DNA of 64,000 nucleotides from Synchiropus splendidus (Eukaryota > Chordata > Actinopteri > Syngnathiformes > Callionymidae), in NCBI RefSeq assembly GCF_027744825.2, contig NC_071340.1:6264501-6328500 (forward strand). Reading direction: 5' to 3'. This document shows positions 49,409 to 63,710 of this stretch, piece by piece. The position numbers and the translations under genes were made by a program. The stretch's first letter is position 1. Each line of letters starts with the position of its first letter. Under the pieces are notes generated by a model. It was not told where the DNA came from. It made no database searches and was given only the letters and a program-made list of their open reading frames with translations.

Positions 49409-52400
49409 AATGCATCAAGCCAAAGAACTCTGGGAATAGATGAAACAACATTTCTCTACCTTCTTTTCTTCAGAAAAACAAAGATGCACACATGTACACA
49501 GTCACCTGCAGACTCTCTGATAAAAGTCCAGTTTACAGTGCCCAGGCGATGATGTCGCCACCATGGGCTCCCGGTGGTGGTGGTGGAATCACCGTCGTCA
49601 TTTATATCAAGTGACATCCGTTTACCTCTCAGGAGTTTCAGAGGGACGCCCGATGACTCTGTCCCTCTCCAAAGTCACAAAGCCATGGTGAAGTGGCGCG
49701 ACTTCTGGTCTGCTTTATAAGTCTGTTTAATGTGAATGTGGGTACTGATGTATTGTCAAGCCCCCTCACCTCACACCCCTCAACAGCCTTTCTCACTTCT
49801 ACCCTTTGGGCGGTGAGTGTTTTTTTTGCTGATGGAGTGCTCAGTGCTCCAAATGCTATTTTGACCAAAAACCCATGAACCAATACTGGCAATAATTCAG
49901 ACAGAGTATTTTTACTCCTACAGCTTTATATCCTAAATGTTAGCGACGGGGACCTGCGTGTACGATGAGGGGTTCGGGACCATCTTCATGCTTTAACTGA
50001 AAGTACTGATTTTTTTTTTTTTTTTTTTTTGTGGAGGATTGACATGGTAATGTTTAGTTTCATGGATTATGCATACTGAATGTCCTCTCTCTGCTGTTCT
50101 AAAGAGGATGGATTTAGTTCTGCCTGTTGGGGGAGCTATGCCTGGTCAGAACCCCCTCGAGGTACTTGTTTTACTTAAAGAGCTTGTAATGTTTCGGTGA
50201 ATGTTTAAACTGGAAGGTCTTTGGATTTTACTTGTGGAGGGATAGGGCCGGTGAGTGGGGGGTGGGGGGTAGTTTAAAATTGGGGTGTTTTTGGACTGAA
50301 CAGTACGATCAGTCGGTACGTTTATTTTTTTTGTTGCCTGTATAGCTTTCCTCCCATTACAAAAAAGAAAGTCTATTTATATGGGCTTGTGACCTCGCTA
50401 CCTCTGATTACTCTTACGAACTCTGTTGATTAGTCGAAAGTTTCTATGTAATTAAATGTAAAAAGTGTGTAGATTATGGTAACTTTTCACCTTAATGCTT
50501 TAACCCGCCCATCTCTCAACACAGGTTTTTAATGCTCACGTTGCTTCGGGCTTGTCGAAAATAGCTTTTTATTCTTCCGGGCCGCCGACTTCGCGTGGCA
50601 GCCACCTCCATAACATACCACAGTTTCCTCCATGGTGCAAAGAGTAGTTTCTCTAGATGTATAGCGTTCCAAAGATCTTATGAATGTTGAGGAGAACAGA
50701 GCTAACTAACGCGTGTTGCTAGACAAGTTCATAACCAAAGTTTTAAAAAGATGTACTTAAGATATTTAGCATACTAAATTATTTCACTTTTGATTTCTTT
50801 TTTTGCTGTAAAAAATATGAATTATATTCTTACAAAGAAAACCCACCTGTGGGAGGGAGCTTTGGCATCCGAGACCCAGATGGTTCTTGAGGTTTTTATG
50901 TTGCAAGGAAAAGCTTGTGCTGATTGGTGGGCAGGTGTGACGTCAGGCTTTACCAGCTAAAGAAATCGGTAAAGGTTAAAAAGTTCGCTGGGCGTTATTT
51001 GTTTTGTTTGTTTTCCTGAGTCCTTATCACTTTATATTCCTTGACTTTAAAAGGAGGACTTGTATGCGTTCTTTTCAGACCAAAAACAAGAAAAAAGGTT
51101 TTAAAAATAAGAATTATAATCAAAATTTTAATGTGAATTTGCTTGTTTAGTTTCTTTTCGTTATTTCTGAGCCAGACGTGTAGAAACTTGTCATCTGACG
51201 GCAGGGGCACCGATGCACTGGACTGCTCATTAGGCAACATTTTGGGTAATATTCCACTTCTGTATCACTCATTTACCCTGTTGAAGCCGTTCAAATGCAA
51301 CATCCTTGTTGCTTGAGTTTCATTTCGACAAACCCTGCAAGTGCTCCTTATTCCCTATGTGCATGCCGCTCATACTCTCACTCACAGTATTAAAAACAAG
51401 TGGTAGCGTTTAGCTTTCTGTTAGTGCCCCTTATGCCTGGTCAAGACAAGCATGCTGCAGTGTCTATGTTGCCTGAGCGTGTCCAGCGTATCGACTCCTG
51501 CCACTTACACCGTGGAGCATGACCCTTCACTGCAAGATTTATTTTGGATATAGGCATTCCTTTATTATGTTTAACTACTTTTGTTGCTAATTTTAAAATT
51601 CCTCTTTTTGTCCTCATGCTCTGTGAAATATTTATCATATAGATGCAGCTACACTTCTACAAATATCACTACTTTTTTGTCTCCAAGGTACCTTCATCCT
51701 GGACTCCTAGAATTGTTACTTGGTTTTGTTGGATATTGGTGTCTTTTTTTTGTTGAATTGCATGGTACATAAGTAGATTTGTTCACGCTCCCCTCAACCA
51801 CGAAGATGTTATTTATCACCGGATCCATTGTTGGGCGTGCGGCGGGGTCCACAATGCTTTTGCCTTCAAACATTATTGTACCTGTGGGCACGTGATGCAG
51901 TTACAGCAGAATGTCTGTTCATGCAAAATGGTGTTTAATTTTGTAAAAGAAAGCAAAAGCAGATCACTGCAAAAGACTTTGCAGCTGCATTTGAATGCTC
52001 GCTTGTTTGAAGAAAACTCCAAACTGTGACCATACTACTACTTCTAGTACTACTATACAAATACTTCAGGGATCGTTCTGCATCTGTGAATGCAGACTCT
52101 CAGCTACATTTGTATGACATAGTATTGTATCGATTTCTGTGTTGTAAATCATGGGAAGAAGCAAAAACACTAGTTTCATATTTAAAATAAAGAGGGGGGT
52201 ACTTTTTCAACTAACACAAAGAGCCTTGACAAAGGTGAGGCAGCTCTAACCATGTCTACATTTAGCTAGTGGCAACAGTACATTCATAAATGCTTGTATA
52301 AAGAACTACAAAAAAAAAAGCTCCTACCCAAATCCACAAACTATTTTTTAAACCAAAGCACATTTGAATGATTATGGAACCATTTGTGGCTCTGAAAAGA

Positions 52401-53720
52401 AAAGAAACATGTATTTATCTCATTGTTTACATAAACTTTTACAGTTTAACAGACCTCAGTGGAGGCTCAGCCAGCCGGGGCGGTGGGCTTGTGTGTTTCT
52501 GTGTCCACAGAGCTTGCTGCCAAAACAAAAGCATCACAGCTAACCTAACGTGGGGTGAACTGCTGCATATTCAATAAGGGGAGGGGTGTGCTGTTTAGGT
52601 GCACTCCCCCACCCTTTGCCAGCTGGCTTTGGGGTGACCCCATGCCCCAGTCCCCCTGCCCTCTGGCCTGTCTTAAGATGTGAGTGCAGGGATGGGGGTG
52701 GGCAGTGCGTCCTTGATGTATCACTCAAAAGGCATTGTTAGTCAGGGTCCTTGGCTCAATGTTTATCTGTGTTTACCCAAATGCACTTGAGGACGTCTCT
52801 TGTGTCCAAGGGCTCGGCAACTCTTGAATGGTAGGGGGTCGTTGTCTTCTTTCACTGATGCTGGCAGTTCGTATAAACCTATCTGGAGAATGTAGCTTTG
52901 AATTGTCCTCTGCATGTAAACGGCCTGGTAGTCTTAACTGTGAACGTCCTTCTTCGGTGATACCTTCTGTCCTGTGTTCTTTCTCTGGCTGCGCAAAACA
53001 CAAACCTGTCTGGCTGAGCCTCAAACCAAGTTGGTGCAAACACTTATTGACAGTGTTCCTTTTTTTTTTTTTTTTTTTTTTATCAAATGTCTATTGTCAG
53101 TGATGAATGTATTTATTTCTGGTCCTGCCGGCACCTCCACAAAGAATTTGCTCAGAGTGTGAGACTGAGGTGGAAGCAGGAACCCTTTTTCTATGTTATG
53201 TTTTGAGGATTTCAAGCTGAGAATCAAAAATGAGAAAAAAAAACATAGCCATTAACCTCTGACTGTGTATTGTTTGTTCATTCAATGGAGATCAGACTTG
53301 TCTGTATATTAATTTGGCATCATTAAATTAAATGTGAAGTTAAACCTACAAATATTTCGCATTTCTTTTCGACCACATGCTAATTGCTAGTTAATGTTTT
53401 AAAGAAACCTTGGTTTTTCTGTCCGAGTGGCACACACAAGTGAACTCACTGTCATCCTAGATCTGACTTTTATTACCTCTTACCACTTAGAAATTCACAT
53501 TTGTGCGTTCCATTGTTGCGCCATTACTCAGCTGGCATAAAATCTTCTACATTCGTTTGTGCTGTCGATGAAAATTTTTGGTTTTATTTGCGTGTTATTT
53601 TCACTAAACTCTGAGTCTCCATTGATGGAACAAATGAAACGCAGATCAACTTCAATCTGTGGATCTTTTTAATTATCGCGGGATAACTGTTTTTTAAATC
53701 TCAATAAAATGGTTTATGGC
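49409..53720 (+). other. hic2: hic2 3'UTR and downstream sequence
   Basis: No coding sequence follows the hic2 stop. Polyadenylation signals AATAAA occur at 52,186-52,191 and 53,703-53,708; either would give a 3'UTR of about 2.8 or 4.3 kb, in line with the long HIC2 3'UTR of other vertebrates. A T21 run lies at 50,010-50,030 and a T22 run at 53,060-53,081. The true end is not decidable from sequence alone. Confidence 0.5.
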
Positions 53721-56700
53721 ATTGAATATCCACTCAGTTTTCACGCTGTATGAATTAAACGTCATGTGTTTCGCGGTGGGTTTGCTGGTGAGCATGTCAA
53801 CCCTCTTCCGTGTAGATGCAGGCTGGACGGTGACCCTCCTGCCCCAGACTGTATCTCTTCAAGCTTGCTCTGCCTGGGTGTTGCCACGCTGCTGCCATTT
53901 CTACAAAAGTACATATTCACTCTGATCAATATGTACATATCGCCTCATTGTCACATGTAGTGTTACTCTTAAACCTCTTCTTCCATGAGTAGATGCTCTT
54001 TTCTCGATGTGGGAGGAGTCGGTTGGGTTTAGAAACACTTGAGTAAGATAGCTTTACTAAGTGCACTTTGTATGTTTCTTAAATCCTCCTTGGAGGTGGG
54101 GTCCCATGGGGGCCGCACTCGTATCACTTCCTAACCCTTTTCTCTCTCGACTTACCTCATGTTGTGTGTTTAGTTGTTGTATCATATCAGTATGCAGTGT
54201 TACAAAGCTTTAAGATGACTGTACAAACTCCAAGTTGTTGTTACTCATACCCTTCCAGGCATTTTCACTTGTAGACAGGCTGGTTTGTCCAGTTTCTTAC
54301 CAAAGCCAGTTTTTTTAAATGGCCTTGGTGCCATCAACTGCTTTATTGTCTCTTCACTCTTACAGCCCCTTCTTCAAATATCCTGCTTGATTGGCAGCCC
54401 ACGCCTTTCTGCATCATGAAAGAAACAGCAAATTACCTCGAATAACTTCAGTGTTTACAGTCTACCATGCCATTACCTCAACATTCACACTACTTTGTTT
54501 TTGCCGTCCATTTCTAACCCATGATATCTGAAGAAGCATGCTCTTGGTTTAAACATGGGCGTCATGGCTACGTGACACGGACAGACACTTGCTGAAATGG
54601 AAACCAACTGGCAACATCATGCAGTTTTTACTCTCCTTCATTTGTAGCAGTTTCAATATTTCAGACTTTCATTTCAAATAAAAACACGGATGTTGAAGTG
54701 GGAAATTTGTAAAATGTATAGAATTTTCTAAAAACTACATATTTCATCTTTTCAACATGTACAATTTCACTTCCTGTTGACAATGAAATGCAAAACAACT
54801 GTCCGTGTGAACGTAGCCGGTGTGTCACACTAACGTGCAGGACTCTTTCACTGCGAATTAACAACTTGCTGCTAGGAAAAGTTACTTGAAATTGGGATTA
54901 GTTTCGAGGCCCCAAGGCGGGCCTAACAAACCTGCTCTGTTTTCTTGAGGACAAGCTGCTTAATAATGTATCCAAGAGGCTCCGGAATGGGCATGCAGGG
55001 TATTAGCTGTTGAATAATGAAAGGGCGAGGTGCCCTCCCTTTTGTCAAACACACTTTGTGAACGCCCATCGTTAGCGCTTGTTATACAGCCTTGCGATGC
55101 CAGCGTCTAGACACTAAATGCGCATCAGTATTGGCATGTGATGACTCTGAGTGGCTTTTGGCAGCACCCAGGCAGGGCTTTCTTGGTCTCCACTCCTCTG
55201 AAAAACGTGTATTCAGGTCAGAGTCTCCGCTGAGCGTGGAGTGATGAGGCTCGCAGAAATTCAAAGTGTCATAAAAGTGTAATACAGCTGACCTCAGCAC
55301 TCATAACTTTGCAGTCTTAATGTACAGCAGTGAGGAGAAATAAACTGTTATTTTATGATCTTTTCATTAAAAGCTTGATTGAAAACCAAATCTGTGACTT
55401 TTCTTTCTTTGTTTTAGAGAAACTGGTCCTGATCTTGTGTCTTTGGGGGGGTTAAATCTGTCATAAGATAATGACTACGTAAAGAGGGTAGATCGACATA
55501 TACGTCAAAACGGTGCTTCAAATGCTTTTATTACATGTTCATTAAGCAGTTGCTTCCTAAAGCTTTTGGCTAACAACTGAATTTTCTAACCCAACATGTA
55601 GGGGATCATATTCATGAGGGGGTTCGCTCAGTGGCTTCTTCTTGAGAGGCAATCCTCTTCTGAGGTTGTTCATAACAGCCGCAGTATTATGGGAGAATGA
55701 GCCTACTGTAACGTGACTGGGTGGCATGTACTATGAGAACAGCCATTGATTGGACTGGTAACATTTCAAGTTCAAGACCCATATAACGTTGCAGACCAAA
55801 TATGGCTTTGAAACAGCACAAGAAAAACACAAAGATTAGATGTGAGGTGGAGACCCAATTCTTCATCCACATCTGTCCACTTGTCTATTCAATGGTGTCC
55901 CCTGGGAAGGAACAGCAACAACTATAAAAGCTGAAGTTTTAGTAATAACTGTCGTCATAATGTAATGGTCGATAGCTGATCCTATGAAACATCTTCCCTC
56001 TGACTCCTGCCCCATGGCTTTCGGCTTCATTCTCCCCGATTGTAACACAGGTTTGCGACGACACTATTTCACTGAAATGGCGTTTGCTGTCAAAAGGGGC
56101 AGCACATGACCTCTCCTAGTCCTGCCATAAATCGCCACTGGGAAGAACCAAAATGTTTATGTGGCAGATATTGATTCCCTCAGATGGTTGTTTTTGTAGT
56201 CATGGTTTCCAATCTGACGCAGCAGACCAGAGATTAGCAGCTTCAAGGCCTGGCTGATGCTGTTTCCTGGGGTTTGTCATTATGTTTTGGTGGAGATGAA
56301 TACTGTTTGTTCCAGATGAGGGCCTGGTTTTGAGCTGACTCAGCATTCCCTGTCTGACAACAGAGGCATTGACTGATACTTGGTAGCGTATGTTTTACAT
56401 TTGAACTGAGGCTCCAAAGAACAACATCAACCAGATCAATGGGTTGAAGTAATTTCTTAGGTTAACTGACTGGGTGTTTAATGTGTAATATGCTCATTTC
56501 TGTGAACCTAGACTGGCCGTAATGACAGTAATCTCTGCAGTGAGACACAAGTCTTGGAAATTTTCTAGAATTGTTTTTCCCAAGTCAAAGGCGCGTGGCT
56601 CGACACGGTTGTAAAGCTTTCAACCCGGAGATTATCTGCGTCACTAAAATGAAGCTTCAATTGGCCATTTGAATGATGGTCATGTGCTCTGTGAGACAGA

Positions 56701-59700
56701 ACAAGCGGTTCGGTCTTTTGGATTTCAGTAGAAGAGCGTGACAAGGTCACTGGTAAGAGGAAAGTCTGCGTGCCATCACTTTGCTGTCCCCTTGATGAAG
56801 GAATGGATATGGATAGTTTAAACATTCATTTGGGTTCATCCCTACCTTCTTTTTGAGGCATCAGATGTGAGCGATTATTTTCTTAATAATGAACTAAGAA
56901 CTGATGGACAAGGGGAAAGATGACACAACCTTTTAAGGACTCATTGTGACGGCTATATCAAATACTTTATCAAGAACCTGTCTGATCTGCTTTATTTGTC
57001 CAATTATCCTCAGTCTCAGCTGCAATGTGCTTTTGATTTTACAAATCTAACCAGTGTGTATCCCCTAGTATTTTTGTATTTAGTTATTTAAATGTATTCA
57101 TGCAGTGAAAAGCTTCAGTGCTATGGAGGTTTTAGCTGTCTGTATTAAGCAGTTTACAACTTTTGAGTGACAAGTTGAAGTAGTATTGAAGGTGTCCTCA
57201 AGGCCCCAGTATTGCTATGGGTTTCGGTCGGGGAAAAGTGGTATGGTGAGGCATCCCCGCTAATGAGTCAATACTGAGTCAGTATTGAACTGAGTCGTGG
57301 CCAATGAAGTTTCCTGTCAAAGCATGACTGCACCATTTAGTATTCCTCTAATGTGGAAGTCGATTTCACCTGTATTTTAAAACGTCTCTGTTAACTGTGC
57401 TGTGCCGGGAATGCACTTCAATCATGAGTCGCATCTGGAAAGGCTGTCAGAGTGTCGTTCAAACTGCAGACGCCATAATGCTTTTAGGGTTGTTGAGGTG
57501 ATTCTATTATCTCCTGCGACCATTGAGCGTAGGGCAGAGCCAGCTGTGGTCATCAATGGGCCTCTCCCATTCGTCTTCAGCCCCTCCCCCAGCTCCGTCT
57601 CCTGCTTTTCCTTTTGATGCCCAGGCTGGAATGCCCATGGCTGCGGGCTCCTCTCACACACTGTGACGGATCACACACACCCGCCTCAGGTATGCAGATG
57701 GGCTCCCGCTCTCACTTCCATGGTGATGTTTCTCCCTGTGCTGCTCCCACTGCGGTGAGCTGGTACATTTATGGCTCTTATGTGCCATTAGTGATGCGCT
57801 GTGCCCCTGGAGGTGTCACATGCTAAATGACCCTGAATGGGGGTTGCTGAGACACAATAGCCCTGGTGTCGATAGCCCTACCCATGCCCCCCAACCCCCG
57901 CCAGAGCCCCTCTCTTAATGTCAGCGCCAAGCTGACATAATAGAATGAGCCAAGGGAGGGGGTGATGGGTACAAACAGGGTGTCACCTATAGCCTGGACC
58001 TGTGGGGCAGAACAAAATATTCATCTATACCTATAGCTTTTCTGTCAAACCCAAGGCCTGGGGCCCAAATCCGGCCAGCCGAGTCCTTTTATGCGGCCCT
58101 GGAGAGCTTGAAATACGGAACCAACCTGCAGCAGAACCAGATTGCTGCATAAATGTCAACAAGAATGAAGGCAATCTAATCTGATCAGACTGCCGTGGTG
58201 TTAAATTGGAGTCAACACACTGAAGAAGGCCTCAGACCGGCTGGCGTTCTTCAGTAACTCGACACAATCCGCAAATCTTCTTGTGTCTAGACAGTGGAGA
58301 AGTACAGTATAGTAATTAAATGTCAAAATAAGCATTCAAGGATCAAACAGGACCAATTGGTAACATTTGTTGGAATTGAATTGCAAATATTGAAAACAAC
58401 ACGAGAGGAGAAGAAGTGTTCTGTTTTTTCATGGTCTCCTCTACTCCCCCACTTCAGACAGCAGGCGAGGAATTCACCAGGGTCTGCCCAGGTGGGTCCA
58501 GACCTGCCCTTGCTTGTCTGGGGTGGCTCTCTATCATCTGAGGAATGTAGAAGAGATGTGCCTGGCCTGCCCACGGTGGGCGAGGGAGATGGACAGAGTC
58601 TGCTTCTCACTGGTCCACACACACACGCACACACAACAGACAGGACCCCCGGCCGTCTTTATCTCAACGACCAGATGACCCTCTGGTGTCACAGCTGATT
58701 CTGAGCAGATTGTGTCTCTGTGCTAGCCCACCAGAACACACTACAACACTTTCAAAGCTTTGTTTCTGAGAGATTAACGGCAAAGCATGGCCCCTATCTG
58801 TGTTGGAATCAGAAGTCTTCCAACTGTAATGATGCCAATCAGCATATTATCTATAAGCGTTTCTGCACTTTTGAGGCTTTAAATAGATACGCCCTGAAGG
58901 CACACCGCGTTCACAAGCAGGATCTGGCATCGTAGTAGCTGTAGTTCAAATAATTTAAAGAATCAAGCCATGAATCTCAAATGATAAGCAAACTGCAAAT
59001 GGAAATCATAAAGATTTAAAGCATCAATTTTACCTCCCAGTCAATATTTTCTTTAGACTGAATATGGATGCTCTTTCACCACTTTACGTTTACTGTTTTT
59101 TTGTCTCAGTATTGACAAATGTTTAAATGACAGTGATAAATAATGGATCATTTTTCAGAGTGAGTACTCATATATTACCAAGCTATATGAAGTAGAATAT
59201 CAGAAAGCACCAGCCTGTTTGCATACATGATACAATCTAAAGTGAACAGTGAAGTGTGTGTGATCCACAGTACATATACACACAAACACGAAAGACTGCT
59301 TTCCATTCATAATGTAGAGCCGTTCAGCACTGGAAGACAGTTGTGAATATGGAGCGGCGTACTGTTGTTTGTCAAGTCATGTGAGAGGGTTACCTACAAA
59401 AGATCAAAAATATTAACTGCAAACACCTAGGGATCCCAGACCTGTATGATATCAATGAATGTTCTGAGTTACTTCCCTGAAAGAGGTGAATACCGCTTCT
59501 GACTACCCACAGCACAACAGCCAGACATCATTTACACTGAAAACCTTTGGTTTCGGAAGGGTTACTCGGTGCTGCTTACTTGCTACCATTGCCATGCTGC
59601 ACGATTTTTAATGATGTAAAAGTTTGAGTTGTATTAGTCAAATTCTGGAAGTTTGATGTGTTCTATTAAACTAGTCAGGAAAACAATGTTTCAGGCAGAT

Positions 59701-61990
59701 TACACGGAATGGAGCTTTAATTCTGAGGCTGAAGTCAATCGCTATGCAGAATTCTTTATTGGTCAAAAGTTGCTGGAAGCCCACCTCCCCCTGGCCTCCC
59801 GAGACACAGGAGCCCCCACAAGTAGGATGTGAGCATCTTGATCATGGGTATCTCCAGTGTTTTCATTCCCATCAATTATTAAGCGCGTGCTGAATTAATC
59901 CCTTCTCACTCCTGCTCGTCCATGCTAGCGTTCTCCACCTGAAGGATCCTGGGAAATGTTGATTCACTCTTCGGATAAAAGCTGCTGTCTTGTTTGTGTT
60001 GCTGCAACACTTCTCCTTCGCTTCCCTCTTTTCATCTGCTGCCTGTGGGGCTGCTGCCTGCATCCACATACTCAGCCAAACCTCCATCTTCCCCTTCTTC
60101 TTCCTGAGGGAAGAGCACAGGATCCGGTCCCACTGGGGAGACTGGTGCGTCAGTACAAAAGTGCAGCGCTGCAGGCAATGTATACATCTCCATTTGTGTG
60201 GGGTTTCATTGATTTTTGCCGTGCGTATATATGACAACACCTTGCTTTAACCCCGTCTCATTATTTCATCACAGATGCTTCCCTGAAAGTAACTGCTACG
60301 CTGGTACAAGGATTCACTCACTCCTTCATCAATAACCCATCAGTATTGATGGAGGCCTGAGTACTCTCGGCATCAATACCTGATTTTAAATTCAGCTTTC
60401 AGTTTGTGGAGCTGTGGGAGAGAAGGTCCAAGGCCTCGACTGTCGGAGCGACAGGAAGACAAGGCAGAGACACGGACATGTTTTTTAGTTTACGGCGCTG
60501 CCAATGTCTTCATTACTCTTCCGTCTTTGGGAAAAATACATTAAAATAGTTCATTGTCATTAATATTTTTCTATTTAAATGGAGAGTCTGTGCTGACTGC
60601 ATGAGCGTCCCCAGTTCAAGCCAAGCCCGAGGGCAAACCTCTGCCCTTTCTGTGTCGAGTTTGCATGTTGTGGCAGAGCACCATGTTTCAACAAGACAAG
60701 ACTCGCACTGAGTGATTACATGATGTGTTTTTAAATTTAGCAATCTATGCTGTGTTGCTATTTCGAATGATACCAGGAAGTCAATATCTACTTGGAAGGA
60801 AAGTGCAAATCGACTTTTGTAGTTTTATTAATAATAATTAGGATTATGATTTCACTTCAAACTACAGGGGCCTCAGGGGAACAGAAGTCTCGCACCTATG
60901 TAGGTGGATAGAGATGTGTTCTCCAACATGACCTCCATGTACATGTCAATTCTTTGTTGGCTATTACATGATATATACTATTATATCATGTGTTGAATTA
61001 TTGAAAACTTATTTAGCATGATGAATAAAAGTAGTTGCTCCTGCTGACCTCTTACCTGGAGTTTTACTTACTCTATGTTACCTGGAACAGAAAAGTTGCT
61101 TGTTCAAGCTACTGCCTGGCTGAACTACATGTAGTTTCACAAAATACAATCCAAGGTTTCCTTCCCCAACACTGTTGATGTGTGAACAGAAAATTCCGTA
61201 GGAGGATTTTGCCTTAAATTATGTCTATCAGCGCTAACCTGCTAACACATTACATTAAAGGGTCTTTAAAATAGATAAAAATAAATGAATTGTGTCTTTG
61301 CAGGTAAGCAAATGGCCTCAGCTCTGCCATAAAACGAAAGCAAAGTTGTGTGCCCCTGCAGTGATGATGAACTCTGCTTCCACCGCAGCTCTGGACCTGC
61401 CCCTGCTGTAGGGCGCAAGTTCGCCCTCTCTAGAATAAATAGGATGCTCCTGCCACAAGTAAATGCAAATATACAATCTAAAACAATGCATGGAATCACT
61501 GTTACTTGTGAAAAACTAACACAGGTTGCAGAAAGGAGAGACTTTTTTGCGTGTTTACAAAGGTACAGAAGGAGACGTGTGCTTCATTTCCAGTGTTCCG
61601 TTTACAGATTCTGTCACTTGTTTTCATGTTTGCTATGATGCAGGAGCGTGACAGACAACGCCTCAGCACTATTTAGAAAGTCCCTCGGAATAAAATGCTT
61701 CTTTGTAAAACCGCCGTCGTTGCTGAGTCTTCTCTGCACGATTGTGTCATCACATAAATGTCTTCCTCTGTTTGCATCTGTGGCGACGCTTCAGCATTTC
61801 TTTCAAGACCCAGGTGCTGCTTTGCGCTCCCTCCCAACAAAACCTTTCAGGGCAAAGCAAAATACAGTAGTGATGTATCTGCCTGCTCCCTTTCACTCCT
61901 TTCACTCTCCCACTCGAGAAATTAATCTTTTCTCTGTCTCTTTTTGTGTGCGGTTTTTCTTTACCCGGCGAGGCCTCTGCCTGAATTGGA
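53721..61990. other. Intergenic stretch without recognised genes
   Basis: Many short open frames, none with recognisable protein similarity or consistent splice sites. It contains a hAT-MITE-like fragment at 58,050-58,110 and otherwise few identifiable repeats. Confidence 0.4.
58050..58112. mobile_element. hAT-MITE-like fragment
   Basis: GGGGCCCAAATCCGGCC and TTTTATGCGGCCCTGGAGAG resemble the widespread vertebrate hAT nonautonomous family with GGCCCAAATCTGGCCC and TTTATGTGGCCC. Only this piece was recognised; no terminal repeats. Confidence 0.45.
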
Positions 61991-62733
61991 CCTGGATTGC
62001 TGAGTCACGGAGCGCTTGACAGTGAAAGGCAGAGAAAGAGAGCTGAGCGAGCGGGAGAAAGAGCTCGGCAGGTGGTGGGCACCAGCGCAGCTTCAGCCCG
62101 CCGACTCTTTTCAGCTGGCACACAACTGCTCGGCTGCCACTGAGGCCCTGCTTTCCATCAGAATATTCCCCCCTCTTCCCCCGCTCGGAACGATAAATGA
62201 GGAGAACAGGCTTGGGTCCGGAATAATAGGATCCTTTCTCTGTGCCTCTGCCATGTGTGAGCGCGGGAACAATGGTCGGGACCGGGAGGGGAAATGATTC
62301 AAAGTGAGACTTTCACCTGCTCCCTTCAAACCCCGGTTCTGGTTCTTTCAGAGGATGCTAATGCCAGAGTGCTACTGTAAGCGCCACACGCACACACGCA
62401 CGCTCACACAGCAGTGATGGACAGTTTAGATTATTGTGCGTCTCCAGTAATGACGCTCATTATCATCATTACGCCATTTTCACAGCTAAATACGAATTTC
62501 ACTCTGCCTGAGCTCCGTCTCCATTTTCATCGAGAGTCGAAGTGGTGGCTCCGTGGATTACATCTAGCATGAGCAAAGGTTTTAACAGACCTGGATATGT
62601 GCGTCCAGGGGGACGGAGATGTCTCTTTAGCTGTCACCTCTGCAAGCAAGCAGATCAGTGATCGTTTAATTTGCCTTGATGCCCAGACCTGCTCAACGCT
62701 GCCAGACTGGAAACTGTTCAGGGGATATGAAAG
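61990..62733 (+). promoter_or_regulatory. Candidate promoter and noncoding first exon of an unseen plus-strand gene
   Basis: A purine-rich, CpG-containing block (62,015-62,130) rises above the AT-rich surroundings. It is followed at 62,733/62,734 by a donor with perfect GTAAGT (GAAAGAACA|GTAAGT). No ATG-led frame of note precedes the donor, so it would be a 5'UTR exon with its gene beyond the right edge. This is positional inference only. Confidence 0.3.
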
Positions 62734-63589
62734 AACAGTAAGTGGATTATGTTTGTGAAGATTCAGGGGTGGAAACGAGGCGTCTTTTCCCCCACAGTGT
62801 TCAAAATCAACTTGAAAATGTGTTTAGTGCCCTTTTTTAAATTCCCTCCCTCCTTGGTTTGTCTTTATACAAACCTTTCAGAGAGCATGTAAGAAACTGA
62901 AGTCAATAAGATTTTTCCCGCAGGTTTAAACCATCTATCTAAGCTCCATCCTGTGCAGGAGAAAAGGATTCTTTGGGGGGGTTTGAACGGGGTCATTGCA
63001 GACCTCTTCACTTCACACTGACTGGTGGAATTGTTTGACAGCTTGGTCCATTTTTCTTTCCATACACCCAAAATTGAGCCACAACCTTGAAACCCTGAGC
63101 TTCACGATGCCTCATTGAGTACAGGATTCAGCAGGGAGTGCCACTTTAGAATTCCAAGTCACCGTGTCTCACTCTAGGCCACTTGATGAACCCATGGAAG
63201 CTTGGCAATGAGAAGCAGGAAGTTGGCACACTTTTGGCCTACTCTGCAAAGTTGCAAGTACAGGTCGGAACGTAAAGGTTTTTCACATTCACACTCCAGC
63301 ACCGACAGGGGACACCCGCTCCTCAAAGGGACGGGGTGGTGATTTTTGTTCTAAGAGTCCAGCACACACAGTTTAACCAATGAAGTTTCAGCTGAAACAA
63401 GCGGCACCAAACTGGCAAGCTACATGTTACAGTCTTCCGATTCTGCTTGGTGAAAAGTTTGATTGGAACAAAAACCTGCATCCTCTGCATCCTTTTGTGG
63501 ATGGAATTGGCCACACCTGCTCTCGAAGCTCTAACAGCACTAACTGGAAATATAATTCATATCTTGTAGTTAATGTTACTGTTTATTTA

Positions 63590-63710
63590 TTTACTCATTA
63601 TATATTTACATTCTTTGCTGTTACATTGTATTTCTGTTTTCTTGTTTCCTGTTCTGGCATTTCCTCAGGTGGGACTAATAAAGCAAATCTTATCTGTAAA
63701 AAATGTTGAT
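63590..63710 (+). mobile_element. Possible LINE 3' tail
   Basis: GTGGGACTAATAAAGCAAAT followed by CTTATCTG has the AATAAAG-plus-short-repeat ending common to fish LINEs. No coding part was recognised. Confidence 0.35.

Noticed and set aside
59872..60250. Overlapping 120- and 90-codon frames on both strands
   Set aside because: No recognisable family and no splice or start support.
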